Shown here: positions 32,098 to 40,706 of the stretch, in pieces | How the letters are laid out: each line of letters starts with the position of its first letter | Numbering within the stretch: position 1 is the first letter of the stretch | Assembly: GCA_012026795.1 (NCBI GenBank) | Contig: VEPM01000001.1 | Span: forward strand, 186,001 to 250,000 | Direction of reading: 5' to 3' | Source of the DNA: Candidatus Methanoperedens sp. | Lineage (GTDB): Archaea > Halobacteriota > Methanosarcinia > Methanosarcinales > Methanoperedenaceae | DNA length: 64,000 nucleotides | Program-made: the position numbers and the translations under genes | Notes under the pieces: generated by a model | Told to the model about the DNA's origin: nothing | The model's database searches: none | Seen by the model: only the letters and a program-made list of their open reading frames with translations

Positions 32098-32243
32098 GAT
32101 AATACATGTTTTTTCATACTAAAAATAGATTGTGGTTCAAACCTCCTGGATAAATTATGAAGTGCGATTTTACATACCTTAGATTTTTCAATTTAAACTT
32201 ATTGGGCCATCCCTGAATGTAGTTTTGATCTTGCTATCACCAG

Positions 32244-33245
32244 TTATTTACTTGCCACGATAAGTGGGGATGGACCGGGCGCGTCAATAATTGTCATATC
32301 CCTGAAACCTGCATCGTCAAGCCATTCTGTGTATTCTGCCATCGTAAAAGTATTACCGTCCGTGCTGTTCACTAGCATATTGGCAGCAAACATAAGGGGA
32401 AAGACTGCACATTTACGTTCATCATCAGGTATCATTTCAGCAATCAGAACCTTCCCATCATGCTTTAGCGCCCTGTGAACACGATAAAACAATTCGCGGG
32501 TTTTCTCTGCTCCTTCTGTATGGCAAATATGCCCCAGTATGGCGAGGTCATATTGTTTCTCACCAAAATCCACCTCTCTTAAGTCTCCAGGCATATAGGT
32601 GAATCTCCTGGCAAGATCAAATTTATTCACCATCTTTTTTGTTACTTCAAGCACATTCGGCCAATCAAGAGCTGTTACATTTGCACCTTTATCGACCTGT
32701 GCAAATGCAATGCTCCATGCACCTGAACCGGTAGCAACATCAAGTATATCAAGGTTTTTCCATGAAGAACCCGCACCGAGCGCTTCTGCTGCGGCCTTTG
32801 CGCAGGGATAGCTCATCGGGAAAATTTGGCCAACCATCTTCTCAAAGAACTCAGGACCATTGTCTTTTTCAATTTTATTGAATGGTTTGCCTTTCTTAGC
32901 CGCATCAGTCAGGTGGCTCCACGGCTCCCACAAATCATCCACATGCTGCACAAAATCCCCAAAGTACGATGGTTTGCCTTTAACGAGGAACTTCTCCGAG
33001 AGAGGAGTGAGGTCGTATGTACCATTGGATTTTACAAGAAAATCCAATGATGTGAGCCCGTTCAGTATGATCTCAACACCGCGTTCGCTTGCCGATGCAG
33101 CGTTTGCAATTTCAACAACAGTATGGTTCCCTCTTGCAATATGTGTGAACAATTCAAGGTCTATCGCCGTAATTAGCACCCTTGTTGTTGTAAAGGCAAA
33201 TGTTGTCTCAAATATCTTTCCCGGGTTTGGTTCCTCGTTATTCAT
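32244..33245 (-). CDS. SAM-dependent methyltransferase (O-methyltransferase-like, family 2)
   Basis: A 333-residue protein with an N-terminal winged-helix dimerisation domain (VVEIANAASASERGVEIILN) and a C-terminal Rossmann domain with the SAM motif LDILDVATGSGAWSIAFAQ near residue 165. The layout is that of the hydroxyneurospene/acetylserotonin O-methyltransferase family. The acceptor is unknown. AGGAGAAA precedes the ATG. Confidence 0.82.
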   Translation of the reverse strand: MNNEEPNPGKIFETTFAFTTTRVLITAIDLELFTHIARGNHTVVEIANAASASERGVEIILNGLTSLDFLVKSNGTYDLTPLSEKFLVKGKPSYFGDFVQHVDDLWEPWSHLTDAAKKGKPFNKIEKDNGPEFFEKMVGQIFPMSYPCAKAAAEALGAGSSWKNLDILDVATGSGAWSIAFAQVDKGANVTALDWPNVLEVTKKMVNKFDLARRFTYMPGDLREVDFGEKQYDLAILGHICHTEGAEKTRELFYRVHRALKHDGKVLIAEMIPDDERKCAVFPLMFAANMLVNSTDGNTFTMAEYTEWLDDAGFRDMTIIDAPGPSPLIVASK

Positions 33246-33422
33246 GCTCGTTTTTCTCCTATTTTATCAAATCTTTTTTCTTTATTTCATTCTTACTTTA
33301 GCAAACTGCGCTGGCATATGCAGTACATGGCACGCATAACATTCCATTCCGATTCCCACCACGGAATCATGTTGTATGTTCATTATCATACATAATAAAT
33401 GTTATGGTCAATCTTTTAGCTC

Positions 33423-33433
33423 ATATTTAAATA
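33423..33433 (+). promoter_or_regulatory. TATA element of arcS
   Basis: ATATTTAAATA lies about 35 bases before the arcS ATG, leaving a leader of roughly 12 nt with an AAGGAAAC site. The rest of the 219-bp divergent gap is A/T-rich with no other clear signal. Confidence 0.5.
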
Positions 33434-33464
33434 AACCCCTCACCTAAACAGCACAAGGAAACTT

Positions 33465-35264
33465 ATGAGCAAAATATTTGAAGTCACCCATCGCGACGCA
33501 GCAGCAAGGATAGGTAAACTTGTTCTTGAAAAGGGACTGTCAACCCCTGCTATAATAAATCTTCATGAAAAGGATTGCCTGATAGTTGATTCGGGCTCCT
33601 TGTGGAAAAGGGCTGTATATATCGAACAGAATGATAATAAAATAATCATTCTTCCCCATAGATCACTCCCCCTGCAAACAAGGGAAGAGATCATTAAAGA
33701 GCTAAAGGTGCCACCTGAAAGTTCAAATTGGGCTCATACCGGCCTTGTGATACATCCATTCATCAATGAATATCCGGAATCTGGACTTTATGTCCTTGCA
33801 GCAGCAAAGCAGCTTGAGAACAGGGCACGGGAACTCGTGGATTCAATCATCCGGCTAAAAGAAAACACCCGCGCTGACTCTCTTCTTTATGTCCCGGCTC
33901 TTGCTACGCCTGAAAACCTGGCAATGCTCCTTTATCTTGGCGTGGACCTGGTCGATGAGACCTCTCCTGTTATCAAGGGATACCAGGATATTTATCTTAC
34001 TAATTCCGGGGAATTCCACCTGGACAGGCTGCATGAATTCCCATGCTCATGTCCTGTATGTTCTTCAAAAACACCGCAGGAAATGCTCAAATTGCCAAAA
34101 AAAGAGCGCGCCCGGCTGATGGCGCAGCATAATTCCCTGAAACTTGAAGAGGAGCTTCGTGCTGTGCGTGAGCACATCAGGTCAGGAAGTCTTCGCGAAT
34201 ATGTGGAACGGCAGTGCAGGGCGCGCCCATGGCTGACAGCAGCGCTGCGTTTGATGGATGTGCAACATGATTTTCTTGAAAAAAGAACTCCGATCCTGAG
34301 GTCAAATACCCTGTATGCAAATACCCCGGAATCATTGAACAGGGTCGAGATAAGAAGATTTGCACAGCGTGTACTGGAACGCTATACTGCGCCTGATCTT
34401 GATACGCTCGTCCTTCTTCCATGCTCGGCCAAAAAGCCATATTCGATCTCCTTATCGCACCAGAAATTCATCAATGCTCTTGGTAAATACCGCAAATTCG
34501 TCCATGAGGTAATTATCACTTCCCCCATGGGAGTTGTCCCGCGCGAACTGGAATTGATGTATCCCGCAGCGCATTACGATACTCCTGTAACGGGTCACTG
34601 GGACCTTGAAGAGAGAGCATGGGTGGGAGGATGCCTGAGGCAATATCTTCAAAAAAATAAGTACAGGAATATCATCGCTCATGTGCATGGCGCTTACAGG
34701 GAGGTATGTGAATCCGTAGCAGACGAGCTTGGGCTTGAGTTCATTTATACTGCCGATACCGGCGTAACATCACATGAATCCCTCAGGAACTTGGAGCTTG
34801 TTGTTTCAGGACTTGAAAACACCAAAAAAAGAACGGCAGAGCAGGGAAAACTTGACATGATGCGCGCAACTGTGGATTACCAGTTCGGAAAAGGAGCAAG
34901 CGACCTGCTTGTTCCCAACGATGCAATTATCAGGGCGCCATTCCCAAAATTCCAGTTATTTGCAGGAAAGCAGCTTGCAACATTGATCCCCCAATACGGA
35001 ACTCTTGCACTTACAGTTGAGGGCGGGATGCGTCTTCGCGATCATCCGTATTACAGGGTAACGATAGGCGATTTCATTCCGCACAGCAGCATCCTTGCGC
35101 CCGGGATACTGGATGCTGATCCGCAGATACGCCCCAATGACGAAGTGATAGTTATCGGCGAGAAGTTTTTAGGAACAGGAAGGGCGAATATGAGCGGGTG
35201 GGAAATGAAAGGATGCGGCAAGGGCATGGCAGTGGAGTTGAGGCATTCGACGATAGATAAGTGA
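33465..35264 (+). CDS. arcS: Archaeosine synthase ArcS (TgtA2)
   Basis: A 599-residue protein. The N-terminal part is a TGT-like barrel; the central part has PCSAKKPYSISLSHQKF near residue 325, the signature of ArcS. The C-terminal PUA domain contains IRPNDEVIVIGEKFLGTGRA. ArcS completes the conversion of preQ0 at tRNA position 15 into archaeosine. A cysteine pair set CSCPVC lies near residue 195. The partner archaeal TgtA is not in the window. The gene is of interest beside the queuosine-type genes at 61571-63698. Confidence 0.92.
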   Translation: MSKIFEVTHRDAAARIGKLVLEKGLSTPAIINLHEKDCLIVDSGSLWKRAVYIEQNDNKIIILPHRSLPLQTREEIIKELKVPPESSNWAHTGLVIHPFINEYPESGLYVLAAAKQLENRARELVDSIIRLKENTRADSLLYVPALATPENLAMLLYLGVDLVDETSPVIKGYQDIYLTNSGEFHLDRLHEFPCSCPVCSSKTPQEMLKLPKKERARLMAQHNSLKLEEELRAVREHIRSGSLREYVERQCRARPWLTAALRLMDVQHDFLEKRTPILRSNTLYANTPESLNRVEIRRFAQRVLERYTAPDLDTLVLLPCSAKKPYSISLSHQKFINALGKYRKFVHEVIITSPMGVVPRELELMYPAAHYDTPVTGHWDLEERAWVGGCLRQYLQKNKYRNIIAHVHGAYREVCESVADELGLEFIYTADTGVTSHESLRNLELVVSGLENTKKRTAEQGKLDMMRATVDYQFGKGASDLLVPNDAIIRAPFPKFQLFAGKQLATLIPQYGTLALTVEGGMRLRDHPYYRVTIGDFIPHSSILAPGILDADPQIRPNDEVIVIGEKFLGTGRANMSGWEMKGCGKGMAVELRHSTIDK

Positions 35265-35391
35265 AATAAAAGTGGTAATATGGTGAAATAGCAGTTTAAA
35301 CCATATGTCGATGCCTGTCACAGAGATTATTTAAAGTGGTCAGTTATATCGATATTCAGAGACGCTGGTTTCATTTTTTTGCAACCGTTTC

Positions 35392-35459
35392 ACGGGTCGT
35401 TTTGCATAAAATGTATCTGTCGTTTCACCCGTAAGAAAACATGGGCGCAAAATATGCGC
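35392..35459 (+). repeat. Repeat and hairpin in the leader before the DUF4367 gene
   Basis: CGTTTCAC occurs at 35386-35393 and 35421-35428. The following bases, ACGGGT (35392-35397) and ACCCGT (35427-35432), form a 6-bp inverted repeat. A GCGCA/TGCGC hairpin with loop AAATA lies at 35445-35459, just before the AGAGGTGAT ribosome binding site. The set could be an operator or leader RNA of the next gene; nothing else is seen in 35265-35480. Confidence 0.3.
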
Positions 35460-35480
35460 TGTAAATATAGAGGTGATATT

Positions 35481-36581
35481 ATGAAGAAACCATTATTGAT
35501 CGGAATATCTATTATAACTGTACTGGGGATACTTATTGCAGCAGTTGCACTGGGTTTTGGCAATCCAGGAACAAAGTCAAATTCATTTGCTAATACTGAA
35601 GTTAATGAACCTGCCACGAAGGAAGAAGTCCAGATGGCACTGGCAGATACAGGTACAGATAAAGATACAGGGATTTCTGAGATTGATATAAAAGGGGCAA
35701 TCCAGTATGCTCAGTCGAATGTTTCATTCAGGATTATCGAGCCATCGTACATCCCTTCAGGCTACAAGCTCGATAGTGTGGAGGGAAAAAAGTTCAAAGG
35801 AGCTTCGACCGACATCGATATGGCGTCGTTTTCCTACAAGAATGAAGATGAGCAGTTAACCATTAAAGAGACAATAATAGTAAAAACCGAACAGAGAACA
35901 GAACAATCCACTCAACAGGACACCAGGGAAATCGTAGATATAAATGGAATTGAAGGGCGTTATTCCCAGGAGAACGGCATAAAAATAATTGGCTGGAAGA
36001 TCGGGAACCTGAGCCTGAGCGTTATGAGCTGGAAGAATGAAGGTCAGAACCAGACCAGTAGTTCCCTCGATAGAGAAGAGATGATAAATATTGCAAAGTC
36101 TGTCAGGGAAAAGACACCGCAAGAGGCTATCGCAGAGGCGCAGGCAAAGGTTTCGTTTAAGATTCTACAGCCTTCCTATATCCCCGCAGGATACAGGATG
36201 AATACTTTCCAGACTTCAGGAACAAAGTTCAGAGGCTCCGACATAGAACTTGAACAGGCGAGCCTTTTCTATATAAAGGGAGACGAATTTTTCATGAAAA
36301 ACGAATACTTGAACTTAAAGCAACTCCTTATAACAAAAGAAGATACAGATACAAATATCCCTGCATCCAAAATTTCATGGAAATTCGTTGATGTCAACGG
36401 GGTCCAGGGGCGTTTTCTGGAGGCAGATGATGGTGTAAAGCAGTTGAGTTGGGAAAAAGGGAACCTTAACCTGACGATTAGCAGCCATGCCTACAAAGAG
36501 AACTATTCAGTTAATGAGAGCGCTTTTACCGGTACCTCGATCAGCATGGAGGAAATGGTAAGGATGGCAAGGTCTATCTGA
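35481..36581 (+). CDS. Membrane-anchored protein with two DUF4367-like domains
   Basis: About 366 residues. An N-terminal TM anchor (LLIGISIITVLGILIAAVAL) is followed by two copies of one domain: VSFRIIEPSYIPSGYKLDSV near residue 80 and VSFKILQPSYIPAGYRMNTF near 225, each with a later G(R/K)(Y/F)xE segment. This duplicated pattern fits DUF4367, a domain of extracytoplasmic proteins of unknown function. The ATG at 35481 has AGAGGTGAT upstream; a longer frame reading from 35379 has no such site. It leads a run of surface-protein genes. Confidence 0.65.
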   Translation: MKKPLLIGISIITVLGILIAAVALGFGNPGTKSNSFANTEVNEPATKEEVQMALADTGTDKDTGISEIDIKGAIQYAQSNVSFRIIEPSYIPSGYKLDSVEGKKFKGASTDIDMASFSYKNEDEQLTIKETIIVKTEQRTEQSTQQDTREIVDINGIEGRYSQENGIKIIGWKIGNLSLSVMSWKNEGQNQTSSSLDREEMINIAKSVREKTPQEAIAEAQAKVSFKILQPSYIPAGYRMNTFQTSGTKFRGSDIELEQASLFYIKGDEFFMKNEYLNLKQLLITKEDTDTNIPASKISWKFVDVNGVQGRFLEADDGVKQLSWEKGNLNLTISSHAYKENYSVNESAFTGTSISMEEMVRMARSI

Positions 36582-36636
36582 TAATCCTGTCATTTTTTCC
36601 AGATATGAGCGTGATATGGCTTTTTGATGGAAATAT

Positions 36637-38331
36637 ATGAGTAGTTTAAAATTTTGTTTTGTATCTGCTATACTGGTTATGATATCGGCGCCAGCTTATG
36701 CTTCGGTGGAAAATACCCTGCAAGTTGAGAATATCACATCGGTTTCTGCTATTGTTAACCCTGTTACTTCCAATATAGCAAAATCGGTCAAAGCAGCACC
36801 CGACTGGAAGAATTTTATTCAACCGCAGGCTTTCTGGAGTCCTGATGGAAGCAAGCTGCTTATAAAAAGCTCGATAAGATGGTATAAAGGTGAAGTTAAC
36901 TTTCGCCCCAGTAACCGAAATGGAATAGATGTCATATACATCATGGATTCTGATGGGACAAATCTTACAAAAATAGTATCGAATGAAATCAACAACCGAA
37001 GCACGCCAATAACTTTAAATGCTGTGCAGGTTAATCCGTGGAGTCCATCGGGAGATAAAATTGTTATCGATGTATACATGCCACGAAAGGGAAGTTTCTA
37101 TTTGCTCGCAGACCCCGATGAAGACAGGTTGAATGCTCTTGGTACAAATTTTTCAGATATAATCTCAATTACCACAAACCTGTCTGAATTCTCATTGCAG
37201 GGAAATTTTGCATGGAGCCCGGATGGAACAAAAGCAATCTTTGTAGTAACAGACTATGTAAACAAATCAGAAAAAATGTATATGGCAGATGCTGAAGGGT
37301 CTAATATAAAACAACTTGCCAGTGATGCAAATGAGTCTTTTTTCGGTTCTGTGTCATGGAGCCATGATAAAAAAAGAATAACGTTCAGTGGCAGGAATAT
37401 CTGGGTTATGAACAGCAATGGGACTAATCTGAGACAACTTGGATCGTGTTGGGGCGGCTCATGGAGTCCTGATGATAGCACTCTACTTTGCACATCATCA
37501 GAAGAAGTTACTGATGACCAGTTTATCCATCATCTCTATCTGATTAATGCGGACAGCGGTAATAAAACAGAGATTATTAATAGCATCGGGGTGGAGAATC
37601 CTGCATGGAGCCCGGACAGCAGGAACATATTATTTGTCTCTTTTACGGAGAAGCGTAATTCTGGTATTTTTGTTTCCGATTCGCAGGGCAGGAATATAAA
37701 TTTAATTTATGGGGATAACAATCCATTTGAAGCAGTCAGCTGGAGTCCTGATGGAAGTAAAATTGCCTTTGTAGTTCCGGGAAATGATAGCAAGCTATAC
37801 ACAATCAATCCCGATGGTACAGATAAAACATTACTAACATCAAATCTATCATGGGGCTGGTCAAATCCCTATGCCTGGAGTCCATCTGGTGATAAAATTG
37901 CTTTTTCTTCAGGCATATCTAATGGTAAGCATATTTTCATTGCCAATCCGGACGGTACCGAACTCGTGCAGATTACAACTGGTGAGAATAAGTATTACAT
38001 CCTGAGTGAAACGGGTGGAAGCTGGAGTCCTGATGGAAGCAGGCTCCTGATAGGATCTCAAAATGGTAAAACATCAAGAAGTGATATACTACTCATAGTA
38101 AAGCTATCAGGATATAAGAGTGAGGGTTTCAAACATGGCTTTAAAGGTGAAAATAAGACCCTGTTGATCCAGAACTCATCGAATGGACAGACATCACCTG
38201 AACCAACACTCACAGCAGCACCACAGATAATTGAATTCATAATTGTAACTCCCAAAGCGCCGGGTTTTGACGCAACGCTTGCAGCAGGAATTCTATATAC
38301 AATCTATTTATTTAAAAGGAGGTACAATTGA
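36637..38331 (+). CDS. Secreted TolB-like beta-propeller (PD40) with PGF-CTERM-like anchor
   Basis: A 564-residue protein with a signal peptide ending near AYASVEN. Nine WSPDGSK-type repeats (PD40/WD40-like) are spread from about residue 68 to 475, enough for one or more beta-propellers. A Ser/Thr/Pro spacer and PKAPGFDATLAAGILYTIYL plus KRRYN at the C-terminus form a PGF-CTERM-like sorting tag, suggesting cleavage and lipid anchoring by an archaeosortase. Its binding partner is unknown. Confidence 0.75.
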   Translation: MSSLKFCFVSAILVMISAPAYASVENTLQVENITSVSAIVNPVTSNIAKSVKAAPDWKNFIQPQAFWSPDGSKLLIKSSIRWYKGEVNFRPSNRNGIDVIYIMDSDGTNLTKIVSNEINNRSTPITLNAVQVNPWSPSGDKIVIDVYMPRKGSFYLLADPDEDRLNALGTNFSDIISITTNLSEFSLQGNFAWSPDGTKAIFVVTDYVNKSEKMYMADAEGSNIKQLASDANESFFGSVSWSHDKKRITFSGRNIWVMNSNGTNLRQLGSCWGGSWSPDDSTLLCTSSEEVTDDQFIHHLYLINADSGNKTEIINSIGVENPAWSPDSRNILFVSFTEKRNSGIFVSDSQGRNINLIYGDNNPFEAVSWSPDGSKIAFVVPGNDSKLYTINPDGTDKTLLTSNLSWGWSNPYAWSPSGDKIAFSSGISNGKHIFIANPDGTELVQITTGENKYYILSETGGSWSPDGSRLLIGSQNGKTSRSDILLIVKLSGYKSEGFKHGFKGENKTLLIQNSSNGQTSPEPTLTAAPQIIEFIIVTPKAPGFDATLAAGILYTIYLFKRRYN

Positions 38332-38356
38332 TAGCCCAGGTTAAGGAGCAAGTTCG

Positions 38357-38947
38357 ATGATTTCAAGGAAAACCGGGACAATAGTACTGGCAGGCGCTGT
38401 GCTGATGATAGCAGGTATTGTCGTCACAAGTTTGCTGCTTGCTACAAAACCATCGATTATCCAGATAAATGATGGTTCTTTCAAAATCCTTGAACTGCCT
38501 TATACCTATACCAAGAACGATGCTTATGTTCTGGTAATTGGCTCAACAATTGGCGGCATGATGCTCTCGTATATCTTCACATCCCTGTTTGCATCAGGGA
38601 AAAGCGAGGTTAAGGACATGATAATTATAGAAAAACCAGTGGAAATTCCGGTTCCCAATACGGATATAGCTGCTATTGCAGAGCATGTCAGCGATGAATC
38701 GCTGTTGATCGATGCTGTTTTAACAGCACTTGAAGGCGATGAGAAGAAGCTGGTTAAAGAGATAGCAGACCACAGCGGTGAAATGCTCCAGAATGAACTT
38801 GTACTTTCCCTGGATTTTTCAAAAGCAAAGGTCTCAAGGATGCTAACCGATCTTGAAAAAAGAGGACTGGTGGTTAAAAAGCAATATGGTCTGACTAATA
38901 AGGTTGCCCTGGCTGATAAGCTGCGAGGTGAAAAGAATGGGAAATAA
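38357..38947 (+). CDS. Membrane-tethered winged-helix regulator
   Basis: A 196-residue protein with two N-terminal TM helices (about residues 9-29 and 59-80) and a cytoplasmic C-terminal winged helix: LQNELVLSLDFSKAKVSRML, then a wing-like segment with RGLVVKKQYG. Such proteins occur in archaea as putative membrane-bound transcription regulators. It sits among surface-protein genes and overlaps the next one, so it may sense an envelope state and regulate this cluster. That function is inference. Confidence 0.7.
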   Translation: MISRKTGTIVLAGAVLMIAGIVVTSLLLATKPSIIQINDGSFKILELPYTYTKNDAYVLVIGSTIGGMMLSYIFTSLFASGKSEVKDMIIIEKPVEIPVPNTDIAAIAEHVSDESLLIDAVLTALEGDEKKLVKEIADHSGEMLQNELVLSLDFSKAKVSRMLTDLEKRGLVVKKQYGLTNKVALADKLRGEKNGK

Positions 38948-39887
38948 GATGATAACAGGAGCGATAATAGCAGTTGTATTGCTATCTGCTGTGGTGCTAT
39001 CCTGGTATTTTAGCCCGTCAAACGTAAGCATTGCAAGCATGGAAAAGCCTGAAGAAATCGTAATAGGACAATTAAGTACCCTGACAATTTACCTGCAAAA
39101 TAATGCTTCAGAGGATGTAAATGTAACCATAAATGTGAAAAATGCGTTTGTAGATGAAAAAGGAGTGAGCTTAAAAGGGTCTATATTCTGGATAGAGAAG
39201 AATTTTACTAACGTACAATCAAATGCAACAGAGACCCCACAGAATGAAATCCGATTAAAACCTGGAAGTAATAGGATAGATACCCAGCTTGGATACCAAG
39301 TGCCTGGCGCACAAAAAGTCGAGGTAGAGGTGTATCAGCAGGGAAGACTCGCAGATTCAAGGACAATCGAACTCAATGTCCTGAAACCAACAATTGAGCT
39401 TCTCCTTCAGAACTATAAAAGCACCAATGGAACTAATGAAATACACTCTGTTTATGGTTATTTGGAACTCAGAGGAAATGGCTATGCAGATGGTGTTGCA
39501 GTCAATATATCCGTAATAAATGAATTGACAAATACTACTGTTAAAACGGTCACAAGGAGATACTCTTTATCCAGCTCTGAAGACATACCATATTCATCTC
39601 AACCCCTTATGATTTGGCGGCGCCATAATATTACTTATAACCCGGTGACAGGAGCAAAAATAGATACCGAAACCCTGACATATTCACCAATCGTCGTCAT
39701 TGAACTTGCTAAGGATGATCCATCGGTGGAGAAATATGTAATGTCTCCTGTTGTTGTGAAAGGAAGGTCAGGAGACAAATATAAGGTGGTTGTAACCGCA
39801 ACATGGGTTGACCAGGTGGTAGGTTCGGAGATGAAGATACCTTCACCGCCTCCGACTACCTGGCCAGTGTATCCACATAGAGGATGA
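38937..39887 (+). CDS. Membrane-anchored extracytoplasmic protein of unknown function
   Basis: About 316 residues. An N-terminal TM anchor is followed by two or more beta-sandwich-like regions with alternating hydrophobic residues and many Asn sequons, ending in a Pro-rich tail. GAGGTG at 38925-38930 supports the ATG at 38937, which overlaps the regulator gene by 11 bp; the two are therefore coupled. No family is recognised with confidence. Confidence 0.6.
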   Translation: MGNKMITGAIIAVVLLSAVVLSWYFSPSNVSIASMEKPEEIVIGQLSTLTIYLQNNASEDVNVTINVKNAFVDEKGVSLKGSIFWIEKNFTNVQSNATETPQNEIRLKPGSNRIDTQLGYQVPGAQKVEVEVYQQGRLADSRTIELNVLKPTIELLLQNYKSTNGTNEIHSVYGYLELRGNGYADGVAVNISVINELTNTTVKTVTRRYSLSSSEDIPYSSQPLMIWRRHNITYNPVTGAKIDTETLTYSPIVVIELAKDDPSVEKYVMSPVVVKGRSGDKYKVVVTATWVDQVVGSEMKIPSPPPTTWPVYPHRG

Positions 39888-39900
39888 TATTATATAATGT

Positions 39901-39935
39901 CGGGATACACTGCCATAAAGATGAGTGGAATAACT
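39901..39935 (+). repeat. 35-bp direct repeat, copy 1
   Basis: Starts CGGGATACACTGCCATAA and ends GTGGAATAACT. It is identical over 35 bp to copy 2 at 39969-40003, with 33 bp between. The bases after it (CTTAAGCGTAGT) partly resemble the hairpin after copy 2, so the unit may really be about 50 bp with a degraded hairpin end. Confidence 0.9.
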
Positions 39936-39968
39936 CTTAAGCGTAGTGCAAAGCTACCGCCACTGAAC

Positions 39969-40003
39969 CGGGATACACTGCCATAAAGATGAGTGGAATA
40001 ACT
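39969..40003 (+). repeat. 35-bp direct repeat, copy 2, followed by a hairpin
   Basis: Exact second copy of the 39901 repeat. It runs into a perfect hairpin, ACTACGA/TCGTAGT with a TTCCAT loop (40001-40020). The hairpin shares its first three bases with the repeat end. It lies about 85 bp before the next gene. With only two copies and no cas genes here I do not call it a CRISPR array. Confidence 0.9.
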
Positions 40004-40103
40004 ACGATTCCATTCGTAGTTTAAGAAAATCTTTTATCAGTTCGGGATGTATATGATCGTTAGAAAATGTTTGTTGTCCTAGAAAAAACATCAGGAGGGA
40101 ATT

Positions 40104-40706
40104 ATGAATAAAATCGCCGTATATATTCTGCTTGGAATATTTGTTTTTGTATTATTATCAAATTCAGCAGTTTCTACTCTATGGGACCCGGAAGCCAAAG
40201 AAATATCATTCCAGGTGAATCACTCGGACAGGATTATTATAGGTACATCAGGATTTGAAAAAAAGGTGCTGATAGTCGGCGATACCTGGGAGAAAGACGG
40301 CTGGAATCTATCTGTTAAGGCTGTAGATAGAAATGGATCACCGGGGTTCATTTTGGTCTCAGTTTCCTATCAGGGTAAACAGCTTGAAGATGCCAGGATT
40401 GAAACAGGTAAATCCTACACATACAATGGCAGGAATCCAGATGGTTCCGAAGTACCACTTTTAATTATCAAAGATGGTAGCATATTTGTCGGAGCAAATA
40501 CTGATGCTGTCCGGCTTGAAATCAACTGGTCCATACCCGGAAGTGGGGTTCAGATACTTGAAGTGCCTGTGGAATCCGAACAAACCGGAACTGCGACACC
40601 TGTTCCCACGCCAGCAGCGCAGACAAGCCCGAAGGCGCCCGGATTCGGTGTTATACTATCCGCAATCAGTTTACTGGTTGTAATGATACGAGGAAGAAAA
40701 ACATGA
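40104..40706 (+). CDS. Small surface protein with PGF-CTERM-like anchor
   Basis: A 200-residue protein with a signal peptide (IAVYILLGIFVFVLLSNSA), a compact beta-rich domain of about 130 residues, a Thr/Pro-rich spacer and the C-terminal tag SPKAPGFGVILSAISLLVV followed by RGRK. This is a good match to the PGF-CTERM pattern of archaeosortase substrates. AGGAGGG precedes the ATG. It overlaps the next gene by four bases. Confidence 0.68.
   Translation: MNKIAVYILLGIFVFVLLSNSAVSTLWDPEAKEISFQVNHSDRIIIGTSGFEKKVLIVGDTWEKDGWNLSVKAVDRNGSPGFILVSVSYQGKQLEDARIETGKSYTYNGRNPDGSEVPLLIIKDGSIFVGANTDAVRLEINWSIPGSGVQILEVPVESEQTGTATPVPTPAAQTSPKAPGFGVILSAISLLVVMIRGRKT

Noticed and set aside
31898-32122. Forward frame of 74 codons opposite the cysteine-rich protein
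   Set aside because: The reverse frame explains the sequence better through its regular cysteine spacing.
39901-40003. Minimal CRISPR array with two repeats and one spacer
   Set aside because: Only two copies, no cas genes in the window, no typical repeat end, and both copies seem to extend into a hairpin-like tail.
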